A stretch of DNA of 9,619 nucleotides from Candidatus Altarchaeota archaeon (GCA_018221025.1 JAAOXX010000018.1:1-9619), one strand, 5' to 3'; positions 1 to 5,791 are shown, counted from the first letter of the stretch. Numbers and translations are program-made. Notes: a model not told the origin generated them from the letters alone.

Positions 1-401
1 GTAGATTGGTTGGAGTTTTTGTCGCTTCTTCAGTTATTCCTTTGTTCATTCCTATTTTATTTAGTCAGCCAATTATTGGCGCTTCGGCCGGAGTCTATGG
101 TATGATTGGATACCTTCTTCCAGACATGGTTGGAGTTATTCCCTTGCCCTTTTCATATGCATTAATGCTTCCAGTAATCTTACTCGAAAGCTGTTTTACC
201 TGCAATCCATGGGGTAAACTTTTCCATATATTTGGCCTTACTATTGGTGTAGTTCTCCACTATATGTTTGATATGCACTCGTTGAATTTGAGAAAAACTG
301 CTATTCAATTGAGTATGGGAACTGACTACTATGCTCTTCGAGGACTTGGTTATCAGGTAGAATACAATCTACCCACTATTAAAATCAAAGATAAAAAATA
401 G
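1..401 (+). CDS. Rhomboid-family intramembrane serine protease, C-terminal part (5' end outside window)
   Basis: The reading frame is open to the left edge, so the gene is cut by the window. The TTG at position 6 is only the first possible start inside it and not a credible true start. The visible 131 residues contain GASAGVYGMIG, with the rhomboid nucleophile serine at residue 27 counting from that TTG. KLFHIFGLTIG follows, with the partner histidine at residue 74 in the HxxGLxxG form of the last core membrane helix. Rhomboids use this Ser-His pair inside the membrane to cleave transmembrane segments of other proteins. Four or more hydrophobic segments are visible, followed by a soluble tail of about 40 residues ending in lysines. 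The N-terminal helices and the L1 loop are not in the window. The gene converges with the minus-strand gene ending at 437. The family call is firm; the substrate is unknown. Confidence 0.85.
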   Translation, partial: RLVGVFVASSVIPLFIPILFSQPIIGASAGVYGMIGYLLPDMVGVIPLPFSYALMLPVILLESCFTCNPWGKLFHIFGLTIGVVLHYMFDMHSLNLRKTAIQLSMGTDYYALRGLGYQVEYNLPTIKIKDKK

Positions 402-422
402 ACGGGTCCCGTTTCTTGGGAC
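392..422 (-). terminator. Hairpin plus T tract ending the 437-1429 operon
   Basis: Read on the minus strand, the stem GTCCC (422-418), a 7-nt loop and GGGAC (410-406) are followed after a short spacer by six Ts (398-393). This lies just past the stop codon of the 215-aa gene. The T tract falls inside the last lysine codons of the convergent rhomboid gene. It is a plausible intrinsic-type terminator, but archaeal termination often needs only the T tract. Confidence 0.5.
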
Positions 423-436
423 AGTCCATTAAAGAA

Positions 437-1084
437 TTACCTCTTCTTCTTCTTGACTTCATCAACAACTTTCTGTAATTGAGAAATATTCTCTCCGAGC
501 TGTGGGATGATTTGTTGAAGAATGCGTTGCATTGCTTTAATCTGTGCGCCGACGTTTTCAAGTTCTCTTGCATATTCTTCAATCTTACCAAGACTCTCTT
601 CCTGAAGACCGGCGTACTTCTGTTTAAGGTCGGTTACAGTAGTTTTCATCTCTTGAATATCTGACCTAACCTTACCCATGTCTGCCTCAGTGTCTTTGAC
701 TCTCATGTCAATTCCTTCAGTCTTTTCTGCGACTAGTTTTTCAACCAAGGCTTCGACATCTTCAGATTCAGTTTCTAATTGAGCAACCTGTCCTGGTGGT
801 GTCATTGGTGCACCGAACATTGGTGGTCCTGGTGGTAGAGGTGGTCCCATTCCAGGCAGTCCTGGTGGTGGGGGTAATGGAGCTCCTGCTGGTGGCGGTC
901 CCGACGCCTGATTTGCCTGTTGCATTGCATCATCCATGGCTTGTGGCGGAACTCCTTCCTTTGTGAGTGTTTCAGCAATTTGGTCATCTGGCACGCCTTG
1001 CTGCCTCATTGATATAATTCTGGTAACTAAGTCACCAGCACCTATTTTCTTTTTTTTACCTAATATTTTTCCAAGTATTCCCAT
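437..1084 (-). CDS. UBA-like / proline-rich / coiled-coil protein, function unknown
   Basis: This is a soluble 215-aa protein with three clear parts. Residues 1-13 are basic (GKILGKKKK). Residues about 17-60 form a short helical bundle that reads like a UBA-type domain: LVTRIISMRQQG, then DDQIAETLTKEGV, then PQAMDDAMQQAN. Residues 61-98 are a proline/glycine linker with PPPP and repeated PP steps. Residues about 105-212 are a charged heptad-rich coiled coil ending in KKKKR. There is no signal peptide or membrane span, so it is cytoplasmic. It starts with ATG directly after the TAA stop of the 114-aa gene, behind AGGTG (1094-1090) with 5 nt spacing, so it is translated as an operon partner. 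Its proline-rich stretch resembles those in the membrane proteins at 6080-6960. I do not recognise a named family; a structural or adaptor role at the membrane is an inference. Confidence 0.8.
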   Translation of the reverse strand: MGILGKILGKKKKIGAGDLVTRIISMRQQGVPDDQIAETLTKEGVPPQAMDDAMQQANQASGPPPAGAPLPPPPGLPGMGPPLPPGPPMFGAPMTPPGQVAQLETESEDVEALVEKLVAEKTEGIDMRVKDTEADMGKVRSDIQEMKTTVTDLKQKYAGLQEESLGKIEEYARELENVGAQIKAMQRILQQIIPQLGENISQLQKVVDEVKKKKR

Positions 1085-1429
1085 TTAATCACCTTTTTTA
1101 AGCATTTTTTCCAATTCTTTTCTTGTAACCAAGTCTAGAGGACTAATTAATTGCAAGTATGCTTCTATTTCCTTTATGTCTGAGCGGCTGGCGGTCTTTA
1201 GTATTTTACCCTCCATCCTGCGCAATATTTCTTTTGATTCGTCCGTCCGACGCTTCAGTTCGGAAGACGCCCTGATAAGTGTCTTAATCTTCTCATCATG
1301 GTCTCGCTGTGACTTTATGGCATTCATTCTGAAACTCTCAAATCTGTTTGAAATTTCCTCTATTCGGGACTCGAGTATTCTAACCCGTTCCTCAACGCCT
1401 CCAAGCCTCTTATTAATCTCGCCCTGCAC
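1085..1429 (-). CDS. Small coiled-coil protein, function unknown
   Basis: This 114-aa, highly charged protein is almost entirely coiled coil over residues about 5-90 (VEERVRILESRIEEISNRF and later heptads). It ends in a compact segment, YLQLISPLDLVTRKELEKML. It has no membrane span, no signal peptide and no catalytic motif. The start is GTG at 1429. A TATA-like box at 1457-1448 is 23-24 nt upstream, so the mRNA is probably leaderless. The box sits on the stop codon of the upstream 59-aa gene, so this gene may have its own promoter or be read through from upstream. The downstream 215-aa coiled-coil gene follows with no gap, and the two proteins may pair through their coiled coils (inference). 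Archaellum accessory proteins are also coiled-coil proteins, but I see no motif that would identify this as one. Confidence 0.75.
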   Translation of the reverse strand: MQGEINKRLGGVEERVRILESRIEEISNRFESFRMNAIKSQRDHDEKIKTLIRASSELKRRTDESKEILRRMEGKILKTASRSDIKEIEAYLQLISPLDLVTRKELEKMLKKGD

Positions 1430-1447
1430 TAGATTACAACCTCACGG

Positions 1448-1457
1448 ATTTATTTAA
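1448..1457 (-). promoter_or_regulatory. TATA-like box for the coiled-coil operon
   Basis: Minus-strand TTAAATAAAT is centred 23-24 nt before the GTG at 1429. That is the distance expected if transcription begins at the start codon. It overlaps the stop codon of the 59-aa gene upstream. Confidence 0.5.
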
Positions 1458-1633
1458 GTCTTCGCTGGTCTTGCTTCCTTAAGCAGAAGTGCCAATGAGA
1501 CTGCTAAAGCGATTAGAAGCGGTTTCCACGCATAAGCAAGCCAAACCGCAGCTGCACAATAAAGTAGTGACGTCAATTTGGTTTTTTTGTACAACAAAAC
1601 TGCACTCAAAGAAAGGGCCGCTTCTATCAACAT
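1454..1633 (-). CDS. 59-aa membrane protein, function unknown
   Basis: An ATG (1633-1631) opens a 59-codon frame ending in TAA (1456-1454). The product begins MLIEAALSLSAVLLYKKTK and is strongly hydrophobic: residues about 3-15, 21-36 and 38-51 (LLIALAVSLALLL) are apolar, separated by KKTK and by WKP. It ends in a charged tail, KEARPAKT. This suggests two or three short membrane passes with little outside the bilayer. Support for a real gene: a TATA-like box lies 23 nt upstream (1661-1651), the frame fills an otherwise empty 236-base gap, and hydrophobicity is maintained through a frame of ordinary codons. It may be co-transcribed with the two coiled-coil genes and could anchor them (inference). 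Its small size keeps confidence moderate. Confidence 0.6.
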   Translation of the reverse strand: MLIEAALSLSAVLLYKKTKLTSLLYCAAAVWLAYAWKPLLIALAVSLALLLKEARPAKT

Positions 1634-1644
1634 ATATTATAAAT
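1633..1644 (+). promoter_or_regulatory. TATA-like box for the winged-helix/endA operon
   Basis: Plus-strand TATATTATAAAT is centred about 27 nt before the ATG at 1666, consistent with a leaderless transcript. It overlaps the start codon of the divergent 59-aa gene by one base. Confidence 0.55.
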
Positions 1645-1650
1645 CCGCTA

Positions 1651-1661
1651 CAATAATAAAA
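1651..1661 (-). promoter_or_regulatory. TATA-like box for the 59-aa membrane gene
   Basis: Minus-strand TTTTATTATTG is centred about 23 nt before the ATG at 1633. It is interleaved with the plus-strand promoter, so two divergent core promoters share about 30 bp. Confidence 0.45.
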
Positions 1662-1665
1662 GGGT

Positions 1666-2067
1666 ATGGCTGGCGAGGCTTATTGGGGTTATTGGAAACA
1701 CAAGGTTGAACAGCTCTGGAAAGAGCTCGAAGACTTGAAATTAAGAGTGGATGAATTAGAATCTGGTGTTACTTCGCGTCCAATAAAGACTCTAAAAGAA
1801 GAAACAATTGGACTTGTCCCAGTTAAAGTTAGGGAAGATTCTCGAATTGTTCCTCCCGTTCCTGTGATTAGGAAGACTGAACACGAAGATGTAGTTGTTA
1901 AAATTCTAAAAAAAGAGCCCCTCAATGTTGTTGATTTGAATGCAGAGTTGAAGTCCAATGGCGTTGAAGAAACTGTTAGGGATACCCTGTTTAATCGGGT
2001 AAAGCCTCTGATGAAAAAAGGTGTTGTAGATTATGACGAGTCGACTCAAAAATTCGCAATTCGCTGA
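1666..2067 (+). CDS. Coiled-coil protein with C-terminal winged-helix-like domain
   Basis: This is a 133-aa cytoplasmic protein. Residues about 11-33 form a short coiled coil (KHKVEQLWKELEDLKLRVDE). Residues 34-72 are a proline-containing linker. Residues about 73-132 read like a winged helix: VVVKILKKEP (helix 1), VVDLNAELKS (helix 2), a helix around ETVRDTLFNRVKPLMKKG, then a beta wing, VVDYDESTQKFAIR. This domain usually binds nucleic acid or mediates protein contacts; the target is unknown. The ATG at 1666 is supported by a TATA-like box about 27 nt upstream. The last 35 bases overlap the start of endA in another frame, so the two are translationally coupled. A role linked to tRNA splicing or other RNA metabolism is suggested only by this position. 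Confidence 0.75.
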   Translation: MAGEAYWGYWKHKVEQLWKELEDLKLRVDELESGVTSRPIKTLKEETIGLVPVKVREDSRIVPPVPVIRKTEHEDVVVKILKKEPLNVVDLNAELKSNGVEETVRDTLFNRVKPLMKKGVVDYDESTQKFAIR

Positions 2068-2566
2068 AGTCGTGCCTGAAGGCGCTTTTACTGATGCGTC
2101 TTTTGTATTGGAAAAGGGTTTTGGTGAAGAGATTGACACAGGAAAAATTTGGTTATTTCCTGAGGAAGCCTTGTTCCTTGCCGAAAAAGGTAAACTAAAA
2201 CTTAAGAGAACAAAAGAAATTACAAGTGACCAAGCAAGAAGATTCTTTTCAAAACACGTTGGTGACTTTTTGCAAAAATACGCAGTGTATTCTGACTTGA
2301 GAACCATTGGATACGTGGTTAAATCCGGTGCAAAATACGGTGCCGATTTCCGGATATACGAGAAAGGAGTTAAACCAAGTCGGTTGAATAAACGAAGCCA
2401 CTCCAAATACTTGGTTTGGGTTCTTAGTCACGATGACTTTTTAGAAATGAAAAATCTGGTCGGAATAAATCGAGTTGCACACTCCGTGAAGAAACGCCTA
2501 GTCTTTGCAATAGTCGATAAAGAAATGGATGTAGTTTATTTACAAAATACGCGGCTCTTGATGTAA
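2033..2566 (+). CDS. endA: tRNA-intron endonuclease EndA
   Basis: EndA cuts introns out of precursor tRNAs at the bulge-helix-bulge, leaving 2',3'-cyclic phosphate and 5'-OH ends. The 177 residues match the compact archaeal form (about 180 aa) that assembles as a homotetramer. The N-terminal domain ends near EEALFLAEKGKLKL. The catalytic domain has VYSDLRTIGYVVKSGAKYG, DFRIYEKG, SHSKYLVWV and AHSVKKRLVFAIVD. By comparison with the Methanocaldococcus enzyme (Y115, H125, K156), the catalytic triad is Y109, H123 and K154. The Tyr-His spacing is four residues longer, which puts an insertion in that loop. The ATG at 2033 overlaps the upstream winged-helix gene by 35 bases but leaves an N-terminus of normal length. 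The stop lies 3 bases from the convergent gene ending at 2570. Confidence 0.95.
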   Translation: MTSRLKNSQFAEVVPEGAFTDASFVLEKGFGEEIDTGKIWLFPEEALFLAEKGKLKLKRTKEITSDQARRFFSKHVGDFLQKYAVYSDLRTIGYVVKSGAKYGADFRIYEKGVKPSRLNKRSHSKYLVWVLSHDDFLEMKNLVGINRVAHSVKKRLVFAIVDKEMDVVYLQNTRLLM

Positions 2567-2569
2567 TTA

Positions 2570-2785
2570 CTATTCCCCGCCGCCTTCGTTGTCTCCACCA
2601 ACAAGTACGAATCCAACTAATGCCGCCATAAATCCAAGGAGGATTAACGCTGGTGCGTACCTGCCTAAGAAACCCAAGTCAAGATTGACGCCAAGAACTT
2701 CTTTCCATCCGGGTGTCGTTATAACTAGAAATATCAAAATTACGAAGCCAGCACCCATCCAGATTTGTCTTTCATTAACTGCCAT
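2570..2785 (-). CDS. 71-aa two-span membrane protein, function unknown
   Basis: This is the last gene of the three-gene operon running from 3644. The product has a short polar N-terminus (MAVNERQIW), a first membrane span at about residues 10-25, a short loop containing GWKEVLGVNLDLG, a second span at about 43-63, and an acidic glycine-rich tail, GGDNEGGGE. Both ends probably face the same side of the membrane. It starts with an ATG that shares its A with the preceding TAA stop (TAATG), behind a G-rich stretch coded by the end of the 111-aa gene. No catalytic residue or family motif is seen. Its small size and constant company with the two multispan neighbours suggest an accessory subunit of a membrane complex (inference). 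Confidence 0.75.
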   Translation of the reverse strand: MAVNERQIWMGAGFVILIFLVITTPGWKEVLGVNLDLGFLGRYAPALILLGFMAALVGFVLVGGDNEGGGE

Positions 2786-3120
2786 TATTCCCCACCCATT
2801 TTACTTCCCTGCATTCCAAATGCTGCAATTATTATTGCCGCAAATAGAAGTATAATAATTATACCCATCCTTCCAAGCACCCATGCCAAGAAAGTTTCAA
2901 TATATGTATTAAGCCCAAACAAGAGAACGAAGGTTCCCATGAGGAATGCTGTAATTGCATAAATCATACTGACTCCTCGATTTTCTGCCCCCTTCCACTC
3001 CCCAAAGGGTTTGAACTTCAATAAGACTCCATAAGTTAATAAAAATACTAATGCGAATGGTGCGAAGAATTGGAAGAAACCAACTTCAACCATTTTGACT
3101 ACTACGTCTGCAATTCCCAT
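2785..3120 (-). CDS. 111-aa three-span membrane protein, paralogue-like to its upstream neighbour
   Basis: Hydrophobic segments lie at about residues 16-35, 50-69 and 80-103, with a charged loop (KFKPFGEWKGAENRG) after the first and a short tail ending in KMGGE. The first span, GFFQFFAPFALVFLLTYGVL, aligns without gaps with GLFNYILPLGIFFIILYGIL of the neighbour at 3120-3644. They share G, F, P, F, Y, G and L, and most other positions are conservative, so the two are probably duplicates that diverged. The ATG overlaps the upstream TAA by one base, with GAGG a few bases ahead of it, so translation is coupled. There is no signal peptide beyond the first span and no cysteine or metal motif. The family is not recognised. 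Confidence 0.8.
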   Translation of the reverse strand: MGIADVVVKMVEVGFFQFFAPFALVFLLTYGVLLKFKPFGEWKGAENRGVSMIYAITAFLMGTFVLLFGLNTYIETFLAWVLGRMGIIIILLFAAIIIAAFGMQGSKMGGE

Positions 3121-3644
3121 TATTCCTCTTCTCCCCCTTCACTCTTAACGAATATTGATGCAATTGCTGCGACCATACCGAGAGCCAGAACAATTCCACT
3201 CACATCCATTGCCCAATCACCTAGTGGTGCTGGTGCAGTTGTAAATGCCGAATTAACAATCATTGTTGACATAATAAATATGGCCGACCTCCAGACATTT
3301 TTCTTGCCTTTTGGAATTACCTTATTATCATCAAGCGCCCTATACGCAAACACTGCAAATGTCAGTGCGAATAATAGTATGACTAATGCGATGCTCATGT
3401 GCGTGTAAAATTGTGCGAAGAACCACTCAATATTATTCATGTACGAATACAAGAGTATGAACGACGAAATTAAGAGCGCAGTTAATGCATTCACTTTCTT
3501 GTCCTTGCTTATTACTTTGTATTGGTCAAGAATTCCGTAAAGGATTATGAAGAAAATTCCGAGCGGTAGAATGTAGTTGAATAACCCAATTTGTTGCAGC
3601 ATGTCTACACTTTCATTCAAATTGAATAACGTCTCATTTGCCAC
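3120..3644 (-). CDS. 174-aa five-span membrane protein, function unknown
   Basis: I place the start at GTG 3644-3642, giving MANETLFNLN..., because a TATA-like box sits 25 nt upstream. The longer open frame, to a GTG at 3719, would translate a perfect GC-rich hairpin. An ATG at 3602 (160 aa) is the alternative. Membrane spans are predicted at about residues 21-38, 52-68, 81-102, 118-136 and 146-165, with basic loops (KVISKDKK, KVIPKGKKN) and an acidic tail, SEGGEEE. The first two spans resemble those of the 111-aa protein encoded next. It is the first gene of the operon 3644-2570. No enzymatic motif is visible; a channel-like or scaffold subunit is possible but not shown. Confidence 0.75.
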   Translation of the reverse strand: MANETLFNLNESVDMLQQIGLFNYILPLGIFFIILYGILDQYKVISKDKKVNALTALLISSFILLYSYMNNIEWFFAQFYTHMSIALVILLFALTFAVFAYRALDDNKVIPKGKKNVWRSAIFIMSTMIVNSAFTTAPAPLGDWAMDVSGIVLALGMVAAIASIFVKSEGGEEE

Positions 3645-3664
3645 ATAAAGTTTTCTCTTTTTAC

Positions 3665-3673
3665 AATAATAAA
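3665..3673 (-). promoter_or_regulatory. TATA-like box for the 3644-2570 operon
   Basis: Minus-strand TTTATTATT is centred 25 nt before GTG 3644. This both marks the operon promoter and decides the start chosen for the 174-aa protein. Confidence 0.5.
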
Positions 3674-3690
3674 CCTTTGCAACAAGATTT

Positions 3691-3827
3691 TCCCGCGAAG
3701 CGGGACTTTTCCCACTCACTTCGTTCCCCAGCCCGCCGGGGCGGGCGCTCCAAAATCCGTAGGATGCCCTTTGGGCACCTTGACCAAAATGAATCGTCCC
3801 TTGTCCCGTGCGCGGGACTGTCGAGTC
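3691..3827. repeat. Cluster of GC-rich palindromes between two operons
   Basis: The gene-free stretch 3645-3892 holds, in order: TCCCGC-GAA-GCGGGA (3691-3705); GCCCGCC-GG-GGCGGGC (3731-3746); AGGaTGCCC-TTT-GGGCACCT with one bulged A (3761-3780); GTCCCG-TGCG-CGGGAC (3803-3818); and, overlapping the last, GACT-GTCG-AGTC (3816-3827). The surroundings are AT-rich, so four or five strong inverted repeats in 137 bases are unlikely by chance. The stem GTCCC(G)/(C)GGGAC recurs in the first and fourth, and again at 406-422 with a different loop. This resembles REP-type dispersed palindromes. Other readings are transcription barriers between two same-strand operons or a small structured RNA. No tRNA cloverleaf fits. 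Confidence 0.6.
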
Positions 3828-3863
3828 GGGAGTTCAATCAAAAAGGGCAGAGCTGGGAGCCTA

Positions 3864-3900
3864 GACTAAAAATAAAAGAAAAGATAGGAGCTTTACTCCT
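3864..3900 (-). terminator. Terminator of the 308-aa membrane protein gene
   Basis: On the minus strand AGGAG (3900-3896), a 5-nt loop and CTCCT (3890-3886) are followed directly by a long T-rich run (3884-3864). The stop codon TAA lies in the hairpin loop, so the end of the gene and its terminator overlap. It is one of the clearest terminator-like elements in the window. Confidence 0.6.
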
Positions 3901-4819
3901 TCTTTTGTTTAGCAAGTTCTTCTGCAGCTTGTTTGGACATTAATCCTCTAGTCAAGTCAGCAGCGAAACCCTGTGTAACTGCATCTGCTACCTTCTTTTC
4001 ACTCTCGGCAATCTTCTTTCCGCGAAGAACTCCGCCGTAGAACCACAAAAGCACAGCCAATATCAAGTAGATACTGAGCATACTCATGAAGAATCCGCCA
4101 GCGCCGAAGATATCACTTATTAAGCTTAGTAATGCGGTGTAAACCCCACTTCTTGCAGCAATCAATGCGATACCTATGCTTAGCACCTGTGCCGTTCTCA
4201 TTCGAAGCATACCTGTGCTTGCGAAGAAGTCGGTTAACAAGAACCACAACATTCCGAGAGGTATTAACAAGGCAAAGAGCATAATCTGCCCTTTAGCACC
4301 ATTTGACACCGTAATGTCTAGTTGTTTTGTGTTACTTATGTAGTCAAAGATATCAGCCATGTTTTCTGAACCATCGTCATTGGAATCTCCAATGATAGTG
4401 GAGTCAAGTGTAGTATTACTTTCAAACCACACTGCATCTTTTTCAGTTGCATCGTCAGTACATGTTGCGGTTATTTTACCTGTAATTACTCCGTCCACTA
4501 TCTCTTCAGCAAAAGAACCAACACTACAATCTCTGTCGTTGTAAGTAATTCCGTTGTCTACAGTGACACTTAATTTCTCAACATATACTTCTTCACCTCT
4601 GAATCCCAATTGGTATGCAAAAAATGCAATACTGGCCTCATCCATGCCGATAAATAATTGAGTCGTAGTCCAACCAATTCTTGTTACACCTTCAATGAGT
4701 GCTACAAGTGGGTTTAAACTCCCTTCAATTCTATCTGCAGTCAATCCCTGTGCGGCAGCCGGAACAGCCACCACTGATGTCATTATCAAGAGCGCTAAAA
4801 GCAGTCCTGTGTACCTCAT
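3893..4819 (-). CDS. 308-aa envelope protein: signal peptide, external domain, membrane bundle, cytoplasmic tail
   Basis: I start at ATG 4819, which follows GAGGAG (4833-4828) at 8 nt; a GTG at 4828 would lie within that ribosome site. Residues 1-24 are a signal peptide (LLLALLIMTSVVAVPAAAQ). Residues about 25-175 look external: an amphipathic stretch that may contact the membrane, then a polar domain with two cysteines (C98 and C120, a possible disulfide) and an Asp/Asn-rich region (GDSNDDGSENMAD). Membrane segments follow at about 177-199, 209-235 and 241-264, then a charged helical cytoplasmic tail of about 45 residues ending in AKQKKE. The plan closely matches that of the 301-aa protein upstream, and the two may be partners or distant paralogues. 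No family is recognised. The gene may be expressed from its own promoter or by read-through from 5762. Confidence 0.8.
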   Translation of the reverse strand: MRYTGLLLALLIMTSVVAVPAAAQGLTADRIEGSLNPLVALIEGVTRIGWTTTQLFIGMDEASIAFFAYQLGFRGEEVYVEKLSVTVDNGITYNDRDCSVGSFAEEIVDGVITGKITATCTDDATEKDAVWFESNTTLDSTIIGDSNDDGSENMADIFDYISNTKQLDITVSNGAKGQIMLFALLIPLGMLWFLLTDFFASTGMLRMRTAQVLSIGIALIAARSGVYTALLSLISDIFGAGGFFMSMLSIYLILAVLLWFYGGVLRGKKIAESEKKVADAVTQGFAADLTRGLMSKQAAEELAKQKKE

Positions 4820-4827
4820 GTAAACCA

Positions 4828-4849
4828 CTCCTCAGTAGTCGGATATAAA
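4828..4849 (-). promoter_or_regulatory. TATA-like box and Shine-Dalgarno for the 308-aa gene
   Basis: Minus-strand TTTATAT (4849-4843) is preceded by a purine-rich AAGTAAAAG that could be a BRE element, and is centred 27 nt before ATG 4819. Between them lies GAGGAG (4833-4828), 8 nt before the ATG. A transcript starting at the usual distance would lose this ribosome site, so the site may serve read-through mRNA from the upstream gene. Confidence 0.5.
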
Positions 4850-4856
4850 CTTTTAC

Positions 4857-5762
4857 TTACTGAGTTTTTTCATCCAAACTGCCAATAGCAGCCATACCAC
4901 GTTGGTAGTCGGCTCTTCCGGCAACTCGTACTGCTGCGAATCTTTCTTGGTTTGCTCTTGCTATGTGGAATCCAAGAGTCACTTGGCTTATCATCCACCA
5001 AAAAACTGTAATTCCCAGACCTATGAATAACATATCACCGATAATAGTACTCCCCGGTATAGTATTGGCTATTGTTGAAAGAAGTGGCCATACCAACCCC
5101 GTTCGGAATATGGTCATCATTACTCCGAGAGTTGTCATCGCCATGAATCCCATCATTTTAGCGGTGCTGTAGCTTTGAGCTCTAGTAGAAAGCCACATGT
5201 CTGTTACTACTGCCGCTAAAACAAGTCCGAAGAGTGCATAACTAACATAAAATAATTTGTTCAAAGTTCGCTTATCATTAATTCGAACACTGAATAGGGT
5301 TCCCTGCAAACCTCCACCATAAATTTCCCTGTCTTTTGGAACTATTGAAATATTCATTTCACTGAGTGTTGCACAGCTTATAGTTTCAAGATTTGCAAAT
5401 GCGGAGTCACATGTATCAATACAATCAGCTAACTCGGCATCACAAGTTGTTGTCTGACAATTGTTGAATACAGCGTCGCAGTCCGAATTACAATTTTCAA
5501 GGCCGTTCTCACTGATTCCTCCAGTCTCCCCAACTGGAACATATTTTGCATCGAGTCCTCCGAGATTCCAAAGGTCTGCGAGAATACACATTCCTTCATC
5601 AGTTACAAATCCAGAAAATCTTGAGACCTTGTATGTTGTAAATGCTGCACCCTGAAAAAAGTCTCCCAATCCTGCCAGGGGTTTTGGAAGCATTGTGAAT
5701 GAAAATAATCCGAGGAATAAAATTACTGCAATCCCGACATGAAGCTTATCGCCCGAGTTCAC
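4857..5762 (-). CDS. 301-aa envelope protein with cysteine-rich external segment
   Basis: Residues about 8-30 form an N-terminal signal anchor. Residues 31-168 are external and carry eight cysteines. Six of these form an ordered block, C91-x3-C95-x6-C102-x4-C107-x6-C114-x3-C118, symmetric about its centre and typical of a disulfide-stapled helical hairpin; C59 and C130 flank it. Membrane segments lie at about 169-189, 203-232 and 238-264, followed by a basic/polar cytoplasmic tail (ARANQERFAAVRVAGRADYQ). The start is GTG 5762, with a TATA-like box 26 nt upstream and thus probably leaderless. The stop lies 37 bases before the start of the similarly built 308-aa protein. No enzymatic motif or known family is seen. 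Disulfides imply that the domain faces an oxidising exterior. Confidence 0.8.
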   Translation of the reverse strand: MNSGDKLHVGIAVILFLGLFSFTMLPKPLAGLGDFFQGAAFTTYKVSRFSGFVTDEGMCILADLWNLGGLDAKYVPVGETGGISENGLENCNSDCDAVFNNCQTTTCDAELADCIDTCDSAFANLETISCATLSEMNISIVPKDREIYGGGLQGTLFSVRINDKRTLNKLFYVSYALFGLVLAAVVTDMWLSTRAQSYSTAKMMGFMAMTTLGVMMTIFRTGLVWPLLSTIANTIPGSTIIGDMLFIGLGITVFWWMISQVTLGFHIARANQERFAAVRVAGRADYQRGMAAIGSLDEKTQ

Positions 5763-5783
5763 ATTAAATAAGTGCAGAGGGAG

Positions 5784-5791
5784 TTAATATC
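5784..5791 (-). promoter_or_regulatory. TATA-like box for the 301-aa gene
   Basis: Minus-strand GATATTAA is centred about 26 nt before GTG 5762. The same bases read on the plus strand could serve a transcript entering the predicted RNA from the other side, so direction is not proven. Confidence 0.4.

Noticed and set aside
437..1429. Archaellum accessory (ArlCDE-like) genes
   Set aside because: Coiled-coil content is the only similarity; there is no archaellin, ArlH/I/J or signature motif in the window.
3645..3719. N-terminal extension of the 174-aa membrane protein to a GTG at 3719
   Set aside because: It would translate a perfect GC-rich hairpin and the TATA-like box; the GTG at 3644 fits the promoter spacing.
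3803..3860. tRNA remnant suggested by GGGAGTTCAATC
   Set aside because: The flanking bases cannot form a T stem and no anticodon or acceptor stem is found on either strand.
3638..3943. A 101-codon plus-strand frame
   Set aside because: It runs through the palindrome cluster and the ends of two well-supported minus-strand genes and has no protein-like features.
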